Shown: piece after piece, positions 39,076-53,100 of the stretch
How the letters are laid out: each line of letters begins with the position of its first letter
Position numbering within the stretch: position 1 is the stretch's first letter
DNA from: Rhizophagus irregularis
Taxonomy: Eukaryota > Glomeromycota > Glomeromycetes > Glomerales > Glomeraceae
DNA: 64,000 nt
Reading direction: 5' to 3'
Assembly: GCF_026210795.1 (NCBI RefSeq)
Contig: NC_089452.1
Location: forward strand, 2,418,001 to 2,482,000
Made by a program: the position numbers and the translations under genes
Notes under the pieces: model-generated
What the model was told of the DNA's origin: nothing
Seen by the model: only the letters and a program-made list of their open reading frames with translations
The model's database searches: none

Positions 39076-39846
39076 TAAATATCGTCGAAGAAAGCGTGGT
39101 AAACATACACAAATATATCATGATCGGCACCTCCGATTTTGTAGGATTTATGCATCTGGCGCGTGACACTTATGCGTCATCCAGTCACGTGTAGTAACAA
39201 ACTGCGCCCAAGGCAGAAAATTAGTACTTATTGGGCAATAAAAGAATAACTTTTTATACTTTTATACGTGATTTTGATATTTTGATTAAAAATAACTCAA
39301 TCAATTAATTTTTAATAAAAAATAATATAAAATCTTTCAACTAGATAACATACAAAATCGCCAAAATTTTTTTTTTCATTCTTTATGAAACTTGATTAAA
39401 AAAACAGCGCATAAATTTAACCACTAATAACATCGTTGATGTAATAAAGTTCTGAGTTCCATTCTGCCTGCGTACATGAATAACATCTACAGGGAGATGT
39501 TCCCCATGTCGATAGGGAGGATGATCCCCATACTAGACTGATTTTTTGTTTAAATTATAGTTCATATGTATTACTACTAAAATGATAGATGCAAGTTTAT
39601 CACGATCATTCGGCGCTGATGGACAAATCGTTCGTTGAGATACTTGTTACATGCAGTATGATGATTAATTACTATTAGATTTATACAAAATTTATGACAT
39701 TTTAAATCGATTTTAAAGGTATTAATATTATCTTATCTTATATTATGAAAAAGAAGCTGGTTTAATAGCCAAAAAAAACATCATATTTACAAAATATAAA
39801 GGAATTTTCAAATTAAAAAATGAAAAAATGAAATATAATTGATTAA
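39076..39846. other. Non-coding AT-rich spacer (copy B)
   Basis: Mirror of 19828-20596, without a gene. Confidence 0.4.
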
Positions 39847-40264
39847 TCATGACTTGTGAAATTTGAAGTATTCTGATAAGCTGCTAAATGTAGGTGATTG
39901 CGATTGTTGTTGCGATTGTTGTTGCGATTGTTGTTGCGATTGTTGTTGCGGCTGCGTTTGTTGATGTTGTTGCGAAAAATATAATCGTAAATTTAAATCA
40001 TAAATTTCTTTTTCATAGTCTTTTATTTTTTCGTCGTATATTTTTAACCACTCCACCAAATTATTGTTTTCACGGGAACTTTTCTCCAACTTATTAAGTA
40101 ATTTCTCTCCCGAATCGTACACAACTTTTTTAAAGTCCAGCAACTGGACTTGCAAATCGGCAACTTCCTTATCCTACCCCTTTAATTCCTTTAGCATTCG
40201 CTCTCTTCTATTTTTTTTTGCGATTTCGCGAGGATTTGCGAGAATTCAACGATGGTTTGCCCAT
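39847..40264 (-). pseudogene. Coiled-coil, poly-Gln accessory gene with premature stops (copy B)
   Basis: Mirror of 19410-19827 with the same A9-linked frame break and the same internal TAG, so both copies inherited the damaged form. Confidence 0.5.
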
Positions 40265-40575
40265 TTTTGCGAAAATAATCTTTCTGGCTAATCTCGGAAT
40301 TTATAATTCGATGAATAAAGCATGTATTATTGCTAAAAATGGCTAATAACATTCATTATGCTATATTTTAGGGGGTGGGAGAGGCGCAAAAGTGCCTGTC
40401 AGGTGGTATTTTCCAATCATATATATATAAATTGGTTAAAATCCCGAAAGATTTTGAGTAAATATTTGTAATATTATAATTAATACAAATTAAAAAAATG
40501 TGGCTGATTGTTTCACTTTAATAAGTATCTAGCGGCTTTTTGTGAATCAGAAATTAACCTTTAATATTAATTCAG

Positions 40576-40657
40576 GATCTCAAAAAATTTCCTAGATAAA
40601 AAAATTTTTCAAAAAAATTTCCTATATAAAAAAAAATTTTCAAAAAATTTTCTAGAT
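40576..40657. repeat. A/T-tract tandem repeat before transposase (copy B)
   Basis: Mirror of 19017-19098, immediately 5' of the copy B transposase ATG. Confidence 0.45.
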
Positions 40658-40663
40658 AAAAAA

Positions 40664-43600
40664 ATGTCTAACCCTCGAGCTGTTGCCAAATCTAATAGAA
40701 CAAGAATAAGAACTAAAGTATACTGCTTTTGTAAAGAATGTAATGGCAAGTTAGTGGACCCAAGAACGAAAACTAAACATGGGTTAAAATATAATATATC
40801 TTATGCGAATAATAATTTTAGTAACAATTATCAAGAAGCTGAGCCTTCTAATGCTAATCCATCTAATAATTTTGGTGATGATTATCAAGAGGCTGGGCCT
40901 TCTGATGTTGGACAATATACTGATGATAATAATGCAATGGAATGCGAACCTTTACTCGAGATGATACCTATACATGAATCGGCAAAACATAAATTCACAA
41001 AGAAAGGGAAAATATCTGATCACGTTCTTGAAAATTTATTACCGGATAACGGAAGAGATATGAATGATGATCAAGATAGAGATTTTGAAGACTATGATGA
41101 CGAAAATAGAGATTCTGAAAGTTTTGAAGATGATGACGAAGATGGTGTTTCTAGCGATTTTGAAGATGATGACGAAGACAGTAATTTTGGAGATTTTGAA
41201 AGCGATGAAGAATATAGAGACTCTGAAGATTTTGAAGATGATGATGAGGAAGAAGTCAATTTTGCGTCAAAAGATTTTGACGATGGTGAACCAAAACTTC
41301 CTAATATCAACAATGATAATTATACCTGGATTATCTTATGGATATTACAATATCAACAAAGATATAAGCTTCCTAATGTTTCAATAGATTCTTTATTTAA
41401 ATTTCTAAGGTTTTTTCTTTTAACGGTAGATGAAAATAAATTTTCATCTTTTCCTTCCTCCCTGTACGTAGCCAAAAAAATATTGGGAATATCAACGAAT
41501 ATTATCAAATATGCCGCATGTAATAAATGTCACAAATTGTATGACATAAATGAAATATCAAACACAACCGAAGTACCAACATGTAGTTTTATAAACTACC
41601 CGAATCATAGCATAGAAAGATTTCGACAAAAATGTAATAACCCTCTAGTCAAAAAAATAGACAGTAATAAAGATGGTGGAAATAATCCAATTATCCGTCC
41701 GATAATGACATTTCCATTAGTTAACATTAGGCGCCAACTAACCCTATTTTTCGGTCGCAAAGATTTTGAGGTGACATGTCGAAAGTGGGCAGAAAGGGAA
41801 AACGAAACTGAAGCCTTATTTGACATTTATGATGGGAGGATTTGGATGAGTTTTGAAGATGGCAAAGGAGAACCATTCTTCAAAAAAGAATATGCCGAAA
41901 CTCATATCGGATTAATGCTAAACATGGATTGGTTTCAACCCTATATAAATTCCCAATATTCTGTCGGTGTAATATATGCCGTTATTTGTAACTTACCCCG
42001 AAGCGAACGTTTCAAGCCCTACAATATTCTCACACTAGCAGTTATACCCGGTCCTAAAGAGCCAAAGAAACATGAAATCAACAATTACTTATACCCCATC
42101 ATAAATCAGCTGAATCGGTTATGGGAAGGGTATCATATAAAAACCTACGAATATAACAACGGTCGTTTTATCCGTGGCGCGATAATAGGTTGTGCTAGTG
42201 ACGTTCCTGCGACTCGAAAATTATGTGGTTTTATATCAGCTCGAATCGCATGTTATCGATGCTATAAATCAGCAAACTTGGTAAATAATCAACCCAATTT
42301 TGGTGGGTTTGAAGACATTGACGACTGGTTTGTTGAGAGAGATATTAATTTAATAAGGGAGAAAGCACGTGAATGGAAGAAATGTGCAACCGAAGAATCG
42401 CGTAAGGCTCATGTCTCACAGTATCATGTTCGTTGGTCAGAAGTATACCAATTACCTTATTTTAATTCTGTGCGCTTTTGCGTAGTTGATCCCATGCACT
42501 GCCTCTTTCTCGGGGTAGCAAAGTGGATTGTAATGAAGCTCTGGATCGACGAAGGTATATTAAATAATGAAAAGCTCAAAATAATGCAAGAGCGAGCCGA
42601 CTTGATAAAATTTCCAAGTGACCTCGGTCGCCATCCCGTTAGAATAGCCACTGGCGACGGCTTTTCAAATTTTACGGCGGACATGTGGAAGACGTTTGTT
42701 CTAATTTTTGCAATACCTATCACATGGAATCTCTTGGGAGAGATCGATCGAAAAATTCTTGCTTATTTCGTACGTTCCTGTAAAATTTTAACAAATCGGG
42801 AACTACAAAAAAGTGATCTAAACGAAGCATTTACAAAACTACTCGAAATGAATAAATTAATTGAAAAAAAATACGGACAAAAAAAAATAAGCCCAAATCT
42901 TCATTTATGCCTTCACATATGTGAATGCGCTTTAGATTATGGACCTTTATCCTCATTTTGGTGTTTTAGCTTCGAACGAATGAACGGAATTCTAGGTATG
43001 ATATATTAATTTCGCCGATTTGAAAATCGTATTGTTTTTTTTAATTTATACAGATTGACCAATTTATTTCTTAAGAACATAGGATCGTATAAAAATAGCA
43101 AACGTAACATTGAACCAGAGCTATTAAAAATAATGGTTGAAAGTTCCTTTTTAAACTATTACCTCACAAATTGCGATAGCAATATATTAAACACCACTTT
43201 GGACATTATAAAGCCTAGAAAATCTGCAGGAAGCTTGGCTGCACTTGACGATTTTACAAGTGATGAGTATCAAAATTTTCTGAGGCTTTCACTTATCGAA
43301 AATGAATCGGCTTATGGAACAGAACGTTTTCCCGGGTTGTTAATGAAACCGCGCCAAGAAACATGTCTCCCAAACCGCGTCTTGGACTTACTGGTTGAGT
43401 TTTATAATAGTTTGTATGAAGAACATTTCGTCCCCATTTATTCTATAACGGGTCCAAATAACGATATTGTTGTAATTTCCAAAATTATACAATACGGTAG
43501 AATAAGAATTGGGCGGATATATTTGGTTCCATTCAGGCAGCTCGTCATGAGAAATCATCATACATATTAGCTCGTTTTGAGCAGGAAGATGGAACTATAG

Positions 43601-43926
43601 ACACATACCCCGGTCAAGTTCAATTTTATTTTGAACATACTATTTATTTAAAAAATTCATCATCATTAACTCATTCGCTAGCACTAGTTAAATGGTACAG
43701 GCCGGCCCAAGATCATAGGACAAGATATTTTTGTCAAGTAGACGATGACATAAAATCATGTAATATAGAATTATGGACAAATGGGTTTTATGATATGAGT
43801 CGAGATAGTATTATACTGGTACATCATATATTAGGAAAATTTATAAAATGTGATTTTAATATTGGAACGAGAAAGATAAAAGAATATATGGCCGTGATTC
43901 CTTTAAATAAAAAAATTTCGTTTTAA
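40664..43926 (+). CDS. Tnp2/Plavaka-like transposase (copy B), C-terminus frameshifted
   Basis: Exon 1 spans 40664-42995, intron 42996-43082, exon 2 from 43083. The open frame ends at 43570, and a continuation in another frame runs to TAA at 43924-43926. The break lies near 43512 (AGAATTGGGCGGATATA), where one base appears to be missing. Just before the first proposed catalytic Asp422 it reads THIGLMLNMDWFQP, and it has FDIYDG further upstream, which fits my memory of the family better than copy A. If the short form is functional, or if recoding occurs, this is the likelier active copy. Confidence 0.75.
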
Positions 43927-44089
43927 AAAACAAATGAATCTTATATAAAATTGTTTATATGTAAATCGGAATGACGAATTTGAATTATATAACATTTGTA
44001 TTTGATTAAATTATAACTAATTTTTTTTATTAAAGGATATATCATATTTTTATTATATTATTATTATATTATTGTTACATATATTATAT

Positions 44090-46169
44090 TTATAAAACTA
44101 CTAAAGGGTTATTATCGTTGTTGTTGTTGTTGTTGTCATCGAATTCGTTGTTATTATTATTGCCACTATTGTTATTATTGTCATCCTCATCATTATTGTC
44201 ATCATTATTATTATTGTCATCATTATTATTATTGTCATCATTATTATTATTGTCATCATTATTATCGCCACCTTCATTATGACTTTCATTGCTGTCTTCG
44301 CTGTCTTCGCTGTCTTCGCTAACTGGCGCCCAGGTGGAAGAAATCCACCAGTCTGGCATTATTTCTGTCGGTCTACTTTTATTATCGATGACATTATCTA
44401 AACGATGACGCATACGGATTAGACCAGTTCCAATACTCTCCCCGATTTCATCCGCCCTACTTAGAATTCTCCTAATCTAATTAAAAAAAAAATATTATTT
44501 ATAAATGTTATATTGATAAAGAAATAACTTTACATACTCTCGTAGATTTCCATTTTTTTTCATGTATTTTGATTACAGAATTCGATTTATCTAAACGTTC
44601 TGGTCTTTTCTCTAGATTTTTTTCATTGTTGGCAAGATTTTCATCTTCCGATGACCACTCATCGGAATGAAGTTCCGAGATCACTACAATTTTTTCACAA
44701 TCTTTCATGTACTCGTCCCAGGTAATTTCTTGAGGTTTGCAGTCATTTAAAACCTTGTCTTTTGTGTTAATCATGTGTTGTAAACCGCGTTTACGTCGCG
44801 TCATTTTCTGTTAAAAAGTTAATTAATAGTTAATTAATAATGTTAATTGATTGCATAGACAATTAGAAATAATTGACAAATTTTGCATTTTATTAAATTT
44901 CGTACTTGGTCTCGCCGAGAAGTCATATGTTGACGTCTACTGTGCGTATCTAATTTGCCATCCTGGGTTATTTTCCAGATATCTCGGCGAGACTTATGAA
45001 GCTGTTTGATTACATTAACAATCTCGGTATCGTATACTTCAATCGATGGATTCATTGCCGCTTTTACCGCTGGTAAAAGTTTTTTGTTTATTGATTTCTT
45101 CTGGTCACTAAACGTTTGCGAAACATCAAACGAAATTCTGGAACCTAAATTATTAATGATTTGAACAACTTCATCCTATTTAAAATAATAATGAATATGA
45201 TTAAAGATTATAAAAGATAAATATTTTATAATAGAGGTGTAACTTACACGAAGTGTTTTTTTAAAGCCTGGAGTCATTGGTGATAGTTTTTTTCCTTTAT
45301 TTCTGCTTATTACGGGTGATAGACTTCGATTAACACTTGTTGTTATACTCGCGATCGTCTTATCACTGGAATGGCTGGAGTTACTGCCTGTCAAAGCCTC
45401 CAGTCGACTAGACAATTGTGATACCGCGCTTTTTAGTTCTTGAATTTCTTGATTTAATAATTTTATAATAGGAAAAACAGTTATGCAAAGAAGCGCGAAG
45501 TTGATGAAGCGATGATATGAATGGGTCCTCACCTAAAGATTGCAAAGATTGCTCTTCTTGATGATGTTGCTGTTGTCCACCTATCAGAAGTTAATAAAAT
45601 ATTATAAATTTATTATATTTTTAATTGATTTGATAATAATATATATATATAACCACCTTCCGATAAATCCGGCAAATTTCCTATTATTTTACAAGTAATT
45701 AGTACAGGTCATATTAAATATAATTTCAATAAAAATATAAATAATAATACTTTTTGTTAACGATCTCCCCTAGAGGGGAGAGAGGATTGTTGAGAATGAG
45801 AATTGGAAGAATGAGAATGATAATGATGTCGACGTCGACGAGAGTGAGAGGAGGGAGAGGAGGAGAGAGAATGATAATGGTGTCGAGAACGAGAATGATG
45901 TCGACGTCGACGTCGACGAGAGTGAGGAGGAGGGAGAGGAGGAGGAGAGAATCATAATGGTGTCGAGAACGAGAATGATGTCGACGTCGACGTCGACGAG
46001 AGTGAGAGGAGGGAGAGGGGAGAGAGAACGAGAATGATGTCGACGTCGACGTCGATGGGAGTGAGAGGAAGGAGATTGATGATATTGCTGAGAGCGACCC
46101 TGAGAAGGAGAACGAGGATGTGATTCGCTACGTGAAATAGGAATAAGCGTCAATTTATTTTTTTTTCAT
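44090..46169 (-). pseudogene. Accessory gene X, copy B
   Basis: Minus-strand mirror of 13501-15584. Exon 6 44476-44090, exon 5 44807-44538 (270 nt, in frame, A7 run), exon 4 45175-44906. Exon 1 still fails: the ATG at 46169 is followed by A9, and the Ser/Arg repeat shifts frame earlier than in copy A because of CTC-microsatellite indels. The conserved exons 4-6 are thus better preserved here than in copy A. Confidence 0.6.
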
Positions 46170-46814
46170 TTTAATAATGTAAAGAAACAAGATTGAAACG
46201 AAAAGAAAGGTGAAAAGTCACCTATTTAACCATTACTTATATCATTAAAATAATATCATAATCGTTATCTCTTAATTAAAAATTAATATCATCGATATCA
46301 CTTAATTAAATTAATATCATCGATATCACTAAATTAATTATCATGTGTATATCACTATTAAAATTAAACTAAAAATTGATACCATCGATATCACTTAATT
46401 AATTATCATGTATATATCACTATTAAAAATCGTAAAATGAAATTTACTTAGCAAAACAATCAATCAACCATCGTTCTAAAATTCGATAAAGGGATGGAGA
46501 AAGGTTTATATAAATAATTATTGATTTGTTTGTTCACGTGAAATATTAACAAATAATTATACTACGATTATTGCCGTTTTCGACAATTGGAATGTCGAAC
46601 AATATAAGGCGATTTTATAGTAACCAATCAATTGACAAAAGTATTTTTTTTAATCATGATTGTTGCAATTGGGCGTATGTATCAGTTTGGAAACGGCTAA
46701 ACTATCACTCGTAAATACTAACCATTGTGGGTCCAGAGTGAAAATTCATGTGATTTGCAAATTTTTAGACATTCCGGACCTATAGACCTTAAGGGACAGG
46801 TCTATTTAAATAAT
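46170..46814. repeat. AT-rich spacer with ATCGATATCAC repeats (copy B)
   Basis: Mirror of 12856-13500, no gene; the repeat array lies at about 46240-46430. Confidence 0.45.
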
Positions 46815-47033
46815 TACTTGCACTAGTTAAATGGTATAAACCGATTCATGATTCTCAAGATAAGATTTTATTGTCAAGTATATAACGACATAAAATCATG
46901 TAATATAGAATTATGGATAGAGATAGTATAATACCAATATATAATGTATTATTACATGTAATTTAATGTTGAAGTGAGAAAGATAAAAAATTATATGGCA
47001 GTTATTCCTTTAAATAAAAAAATAACATTTTAA
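46815..47033 (+). pseudogene. Remnant of a second transposase 3' end (copy B)
   Basis: Mirror of 12637-12855. It lies about 3 kb downstream of the main transposase on the same strand and aligns by eye with 43684-43926. Confidence 0.7.
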
Positions 47034-47294
47034 TAAAATGAATTTTCTATAAATTTGAATAACGTTATTAAAAATCGGCTCAAATCTCAAAATAATATAT
47101 TACTAATTTAAAGTTGCTATTCTCCTTATTCTAAAAATAATTATTCTAAAATTCACGTGTATTTTCATCAGCTTGTTCGCGTTTTTCAGGACGCGTATTT
47201 TTATTATATAAAGTCTACCTTTCATCATTCCATGCCCTTTACTTTCGCTCAATAATTTTTGTCTTTTCATCAATTATATTTTATTAACGCCATT

Positions 47295-48022
47295 ATGGGT
47301 TCTCGCCGTTCCACAACCTCGCAGAAAAAATCTAAGGAGCGTTTTAAGACGCTCAAAGCGAAGCGTATGACGACCGTAAAATTTTTGAAAAGTGGGTATC
47401 GTACGCAAGGTTCATGGTTGTATTTCTCTAATGGAGTCGCCTGTAGACGGAGTTTTATACTCCCAGAGCTGTCCGGTTCTTAGATGGGTCACCTGAAGAG
47501 ACGAGGTCTTGTACCTCCAGGGCAGTCTCGGTTCTTAAATGGAACAATCCTGAAGAATGCTTCCAAGGACTATCGATTTATTCACTTAGCTTTTGCTAAC
47601 CACCCATTATTTTTATATATATGTATTTTTTTTTATTGCTCAGTAAATGCTCACCAAAGGACTATTAATGCACTCTGGGACGCAGAAGATAGGGTTGAGG
47701 AGCTGGAGAACCATGAAGTAGAATCAATTTCTACTCTTCACCGGCAAATACGCAAATTACGATGTAAGTATCTTCCTTATTACTTAAAAATATCTTTGTC
47801 CTATTATTTCATATTATTTCATTAACATATCTTTTGTTAATTTCAGCGGAAAATCAAGCTCTAAAAAATCCGAGAAACTTATTACGTTCGCGCTCCAACT
47901 TACCTGATAATAATAATAATAATAAAAAAAAAATCAAAATAATTTTTTTTTTAAATAATTATGTTCTCTTTTTCTTATATGGTATAAGTATATTTCCATT
48001 TGTTAAGTTAAGAAGCACTTAA
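47295..48022 (+). pseudogene. Small accessory gene with coiled coil (copy B)
   Basis: Mirror of 11648-12375: ATG 47295, in-frame TAG 47481-47483, coiled-coil segment about 47650-47760, intron 47764-47846 (GTAAGT..TTTCAG), last exon 47847-48022. One codon differs from copy A (Phe for Leu near 47580). Confidence 0.45.
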
Positions 48023-48204
48023 CTAATTTTCCACCTAAGGTCCTAAGTTTATTATCTTTAAGTATATCGTGAAGGTTTAATTCACTTATTTTCCAATGCT
48101 TCCTTTTTTTCTTCTCTATCCGAATTTTCATTGTTATGAAGTCGGTACATTAGTGTATATATATATATATTAAAATTATTAAGTCTGCAGTATTACCGCG
48201 ACAG

Positions 48205-48870
48205 TATTATACTTTAAATCGGCAAAGATATGCTGTAATCGGCATGGCTATATTTAAAGGAGCGAATTCCGATTTGTATATCAGACCTGCGATATGAAAA
48301 GCGAACAATACTATATAATAATAACAACATCCGAATTTAATATCGGTTTTATTTAACAAAGATCGGTCATTAAAAATTGATATTTCCGACTGAATTATTG
48401 GATTTCATCGAAAGCTATACTGAAATTGGCATGGCTATATTTAAAGGAGCGAATTCCGATTTGTACATCAGACCTGCGATATGAAAAGCGAACAATACTA
48501 TATAATAATAACAACATCCGAATTTAATATCGGTTTTATTTAACAAAGATCGGTCATTAAAAATTGATATTTCCGACTGAATTATCGGATTTCATCGAAA
48601 GCTATACTGAAATTGGCATGGCTATATTTAAAGGAGCGAATTCCGATTTGTATATCAAACCTCCGATGTGAAAAGCGGACAATACTATATAATAATAACA
48701 ACATCCGAATTTAATATTAACAAAGATCGGCCATTAAAAATTGGTATTTCCGACTGATGTATCGGATTTTATTAAAAATCGGCATAAATGGGCAAATCTA
48801 TACATAAATACGTGAAAATCGGCATGTATATGCTAATATCGGCAAAACTATTTTAAAAGGGTCAAAATCC
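48205..48870. repeat. Subterminal repeats incl. ~180-bp tandem units (copy B, right)
   Basis: Mirror of 10800-11465: tandem units with GGCATGGCTATATTTAAAGG, AATACTATATAATAATAACA and GATCGGTCATTAAAAATTG. Minor substitutions distinguish the units from those of copy A. Confidence 0.7.
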
Positions 48871-48879
48871 GATTTTTTT

Positions 48880-48893
48880 TCATTCGACCTGTG
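48880..48893 (-). repeat. Terminal inverted repeat, right end of copy B
   Basis: CACAGGTCGAATGA on the minus strand, followed by the duplicated CTT (48894-48896). Confidence 0.75.
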
Positions 48894-50059
48894 CTTGTTT
48901 ACGTGTTACTCCATGTCACTATTCAGTGAACCAAAAAGCCGCTCGTCGTGAATTTGTTGCTGTCCTCTCTGGACTCCCGGCCAACACTAAAGATATCCAT
49001 CTTGCTCCGTTAGTTAAAGAGCATGGAGCTAAAGCTATCAACATTCCTCTTTCTCTGAACTCCTATAAGCCTAAACCATGGGCTTATGTTACTTTTAATT
49101 CACAAGCGACAATGGATGCCGCTATGGAACAAACGATTGGATTCCAAGGTCGTACTCTTCGGTGGGGTACTTTCAACGATTCAAAAGCCCTCTGCCACAG
49201 ATGCGGTAAACTCGGTTGTGCTCCTACTTCCTGCCCGCTCAACCAACGCCGCGGACGTTCACGTACACGTGACCCTGTTGCTGCTCTCAAAGAACGTTTC
49301 AACATTGGCCAACGACCTGCTCAACAAAGACTTCCACGAAATAATTCTAGGTCTCGCTCTCGATCTAAGTCTCGCGATCGTTCTGCCTCTGCTCAACGTT
49401 ACAACTCCAACTCTAATGGCTCCAATAATAATAATCATACCAATAACAATACTAACCCCTCCTCCTCTGATTCAACCAACTCCTCCTCAACTGCTCATGG
49501 ACGTACACCTTCCAAGAATCGGAAAGGCAAAGATAGATCTGTTTCTTTTTCGTCCAATGCTCGAGCTCCACTCCCGGACCCAAATTCTTCTAATGCTCTT
49601 GAGGCTGCCCTTAAGATTCTTAATGTTTTAAAAGATCTTCAACAAGATGTTGCTCGTGTGGAATCCCGCATCTCAAATCTTGAACTTAACAACCAACGGC
49701 TATCTGCTATTGAAGCCCACTTAGGCATCAATCCTCCCTCCGCACCTGTTGTCAATTCCGAACCTGATCGGATGGAAGAAGACCCTCCCGAAACCACTGG
49801 TACCTTAATCCCGCATCCAAGCGCACCCTTGTCTTCTGGTCCAAAGAAAGCTTCTCCCCCTAATTCTACACTTAACAAAGCTTCGCACTCTGCTCCGGCT
49901 TCCAACTCTATCCCTTCCCCGCAAGACGAATTGAACTCAGTTATTCAAGATCAAAAAGCGATTAAAGATACTTTACAATCACTCACTGGTTCCATTCAAG
50001 GTTTTATTGCTTCTCTTGGTGGCTCTTCCTCAGATCGAGCTTCAGCTCCTTCGCAATAA
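48894..50059 (+). pseudogene. LINE ORF1, 3' part interrupted by transposon B
   Basis: It encodes the second RRM-like region, the CX2CX4CX4C knuckle (CHRCGKLGCAPTSC), the Arg/Ser region and the C-terminal coiled coil. It lacks the N-terminus, most of which is deleted or separated by 24.7 kb. The frame is otherwise intact to the stop at 50059. Confidence 0.85.
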
Positions 50060-50106
50060 CTGACTTACCTCTCACCCTCCCCGTTTATTATTATCATTGT
50101 GCTCTA

Positions 50107-53100
50107 ATGTCAGACAATTTTAATTATGATACATTTGTTCGAAACCCACCCAACCCTGAAGACACTTATAATTTTTCAGAACATGAATCTTTATTTTCTT
50201 CTTTAAACTCTTCCCCAATTCCCAATTCCTTTAATATTTCATCCTTTAATGTTAATGGTCTTCGCCATAATAGTCAAGTTAAAATTGAACAAATTTCAAA
50301 CTTTTTCAACCTTAAACATATTTCCTTTGGTGGTATCGTAGATACCCATCTATCCCCTAAACAAATTCATTATTTATCTAAACGCCTTCCTAATTATACT
50401 GTCTTTTCCTCTGACATAGATAAAATTAAACATGTTAATTCTACTGGTGGCGTTTCCCTTTTTATTGAAAAATCTCTTGCTTCTCATGTACAAGATTTTG
50501 TTTCACATTCCTCACGTATTTTATCTGTTGACCTTTATTTCAAAGGCAACATTAAATTGCGTATTTTTGTTATATATATCCCTCCTTTTTCAGATTCTAA
50601 ATTAAGATCTGAAACTATTGATCTTCTTTTACAATTATTAGTGCAAACTAAACAACAAAATTTTCATCACGCCATTTGTGGCGATTTTAATATGCACTTA
50701 GATACTTATTACCCTATTTATTTTAACCGCCCTTCTGTTGCTTCTCAACGAGCTCATCGTCTGTTATATCATCTTTTATCTCATGGTTATGAAGAAACCA
50801 TTCCTGTTAATGCTTCTGATTCCCTAGGCACCTTCCACCGTGATGACCAGATTACTCGTATAGACTATGTTTGGTCCTGCCCGATGCTTAAAAGCTTTGC
50901 TCTCACTTCCTATATTTTCGATGCTCAAGATACTTGTTTCTCTGACCATAATCCTGTCATCACGTATTTTGATGATTCACTCTTATCAGCATCTATCAAG
51001 GTTGCTCGTGCCAAACAACTTCGACGTCGAACTCGCCGCATATTTAAATTTGATTCAGTTACTAGTCAACAATGGGATTTTTTTTCCACTCAAACTGATT
51101 CTTTATGCGATGTTCCTCCTTCAACCTTCTCAACATGGCACATCAACCAACAATGCGAATATTTACATTCTCATATAGTGAAAGCTGCTAATGCCTCTCT
51201 TCCTTCTGTCACGGTTGGTAACCAATATACTCCCACGATGCCTAAAGATTTGGAAGCCTTAACTCAACATTATCGTTTCCTCAGCCGTCTTCTGCATTCG
51301 ATACGCTTATTGCGAAAATATCCTTCCACATATTATAATAGATATGAACGTATTTGGTCCATTCATTTTGATCGACTTCAAAAAATTCTTCATCTTTATA
51401 AGAAGGTTATTCCTTCTCCCCCTATTTTACCTACTTCTTTATCCACATGTAGGCAAGATAATTTTAAATTTTTATTAGATTCTTTAAAGATTATTTCTAG
51501 TGCCCTCCATGGCCTCCTTCTTCTTAAAGAAAAAGATTTTCAAGATTCTTCCATTCGTGCTAAATTGGATGATAGGGATAACAATTTTGAAACTGATATC
51601 TCTTCGTTTATTGATTCTGCTCTTTCACGAACAAGACGTCGTATTACTTTGGATCATGTTTTTGTTGACCACCCTACACAACCTAAACTTTTGACGGATC
51701 CACACGATATTGATGACATCGTTATCGACCATTTTCAGAACTCTGTTCCTATTAAATCATCTCCTCCTGATAATATTTCTGCTCTCCCTGAAAAATGGTT
51801 CTCTGCCTATCATCCTATGGACGATGTGGATTCTTCTATTTACGATTCTCTGTTGGATCCTCCTACCCTCGAGGAATGGTTGTCTACAGTCTCTTCAATG
51901 CCAAATGACAAGGCTCCTGGTCCCTCTATGATTACTTATGAGATGCTTAAGCATCTGGGTTCCAACACCTCTGCTTTGGTCCTGATCCTGGTACAATCAT
52001 GCTTTTGTACTGCTGATATTCCTAATTTATGGCGTCAAGCTATGGTTTTCCCTATCCCTAAACCTCACGAATGGAAATGTCAACTCAAGAATACAAGACC
52101 CATTACTTTACTCGAAGTAATTAGAAAATCTTTGGTCAAACTCCTTTATAATCGTCTCGCTTCCACTTTGGCTTCAAATGAAGTGCTCAAAGGTGGAAAC
52201 TTCGCCGGTCTCCCTGGTGGTTCTTGTCGCGACCCTATTGTTGTCCTGGAATCTATTATCCATGATGCTCATGTTAACAAATCGCCGCTTTGGATCCTTT
52301 CACAAGATATTTCGAAAGCTTTCGACTCGGTTGATCTCAAGATGTTGCGTTTTGCTTTAGAACGCATTAAACTTCCTGCTTCTGCTACTAAGTTTATTTT
52401 ATCCCTTTTCATGAAACGCTCTAATCGCGTTTTTACTGCTCATGGAACTACACCTTCTTACCGTGTTCGTATTGGTATAGATCAAGGCGAAGTTATCTCT
52501 CCTTTACTTTGGGTTATATATATAGACCCTTTATTAACTGTTCTTAAGAATGAAATGATTGATCCATATACACTTCATGCTCCTTCTTTATTTACTCCTT
52601 TGGCTGAGACAAGTTCGGATGGATTACGCATCAACAACTTGGTCTTTATGGATGATTCCACTTTAATTTCATCTTCTAAATCTGGAATGGAATCGATGCT
52701 TTCTATTACGGAAGAATTTTATCAGATTAATAATACTTCCGCTAATCATAACAAATACGTTTTAATTACTAATTCGTTGCCTTCCACTTCAGCTCCTTCG
52801 CCTTCTCCAGTCGTGTTTGACTTGCAATTATCTGGACTGAACAAAGTTCCTTCCATTTCTATTGTGCCTATCTCCATGAATAGCTCCTTTCGCTTCCTGG
52901 GCGTCTGGTTTAACGTCGCTGGATCTCGCGATTTTGTTAAAAAGCAAGTTGCTCGTGAATGCAACTCTTTCGCGGCTATCGTTCGCCCTGCCAAATTATC
53001 TGCAAAGCAAGTTGTTTACCTGCACAATACCGTCCTTATTCCGAAACTGGATTATCGTATGCAAGTCACTCACCTCTCCGAATCTGAATGTGCTTTGGCA

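Larger units (their letters stand above)
24232..48893. mobile_element. CACTA-like DNA transposon, copy B, with nested LTR element
   Basis: Inverted relative to copy A and nearly identical to it: 24662 bp, or about 13.33 kb without the LTR element and its duplicated GTGG. The 23-bp excess over copy A comes largely from an expanded Ser/His/Arg repeat in gene Y (188 versus 180 codons). It has intact ends and a 3-bp target duplication in LINE ORF1, so it is a genuine insertion. Confidence 0.85.

Noticed and set aside
42996-43054. Transposase intron ending at TTATACAG (43053)
   Set aside because: That acceptor gives an immediate stop; the acceptor ACATAG at 43082 joins ILG to SYKNS in frame.
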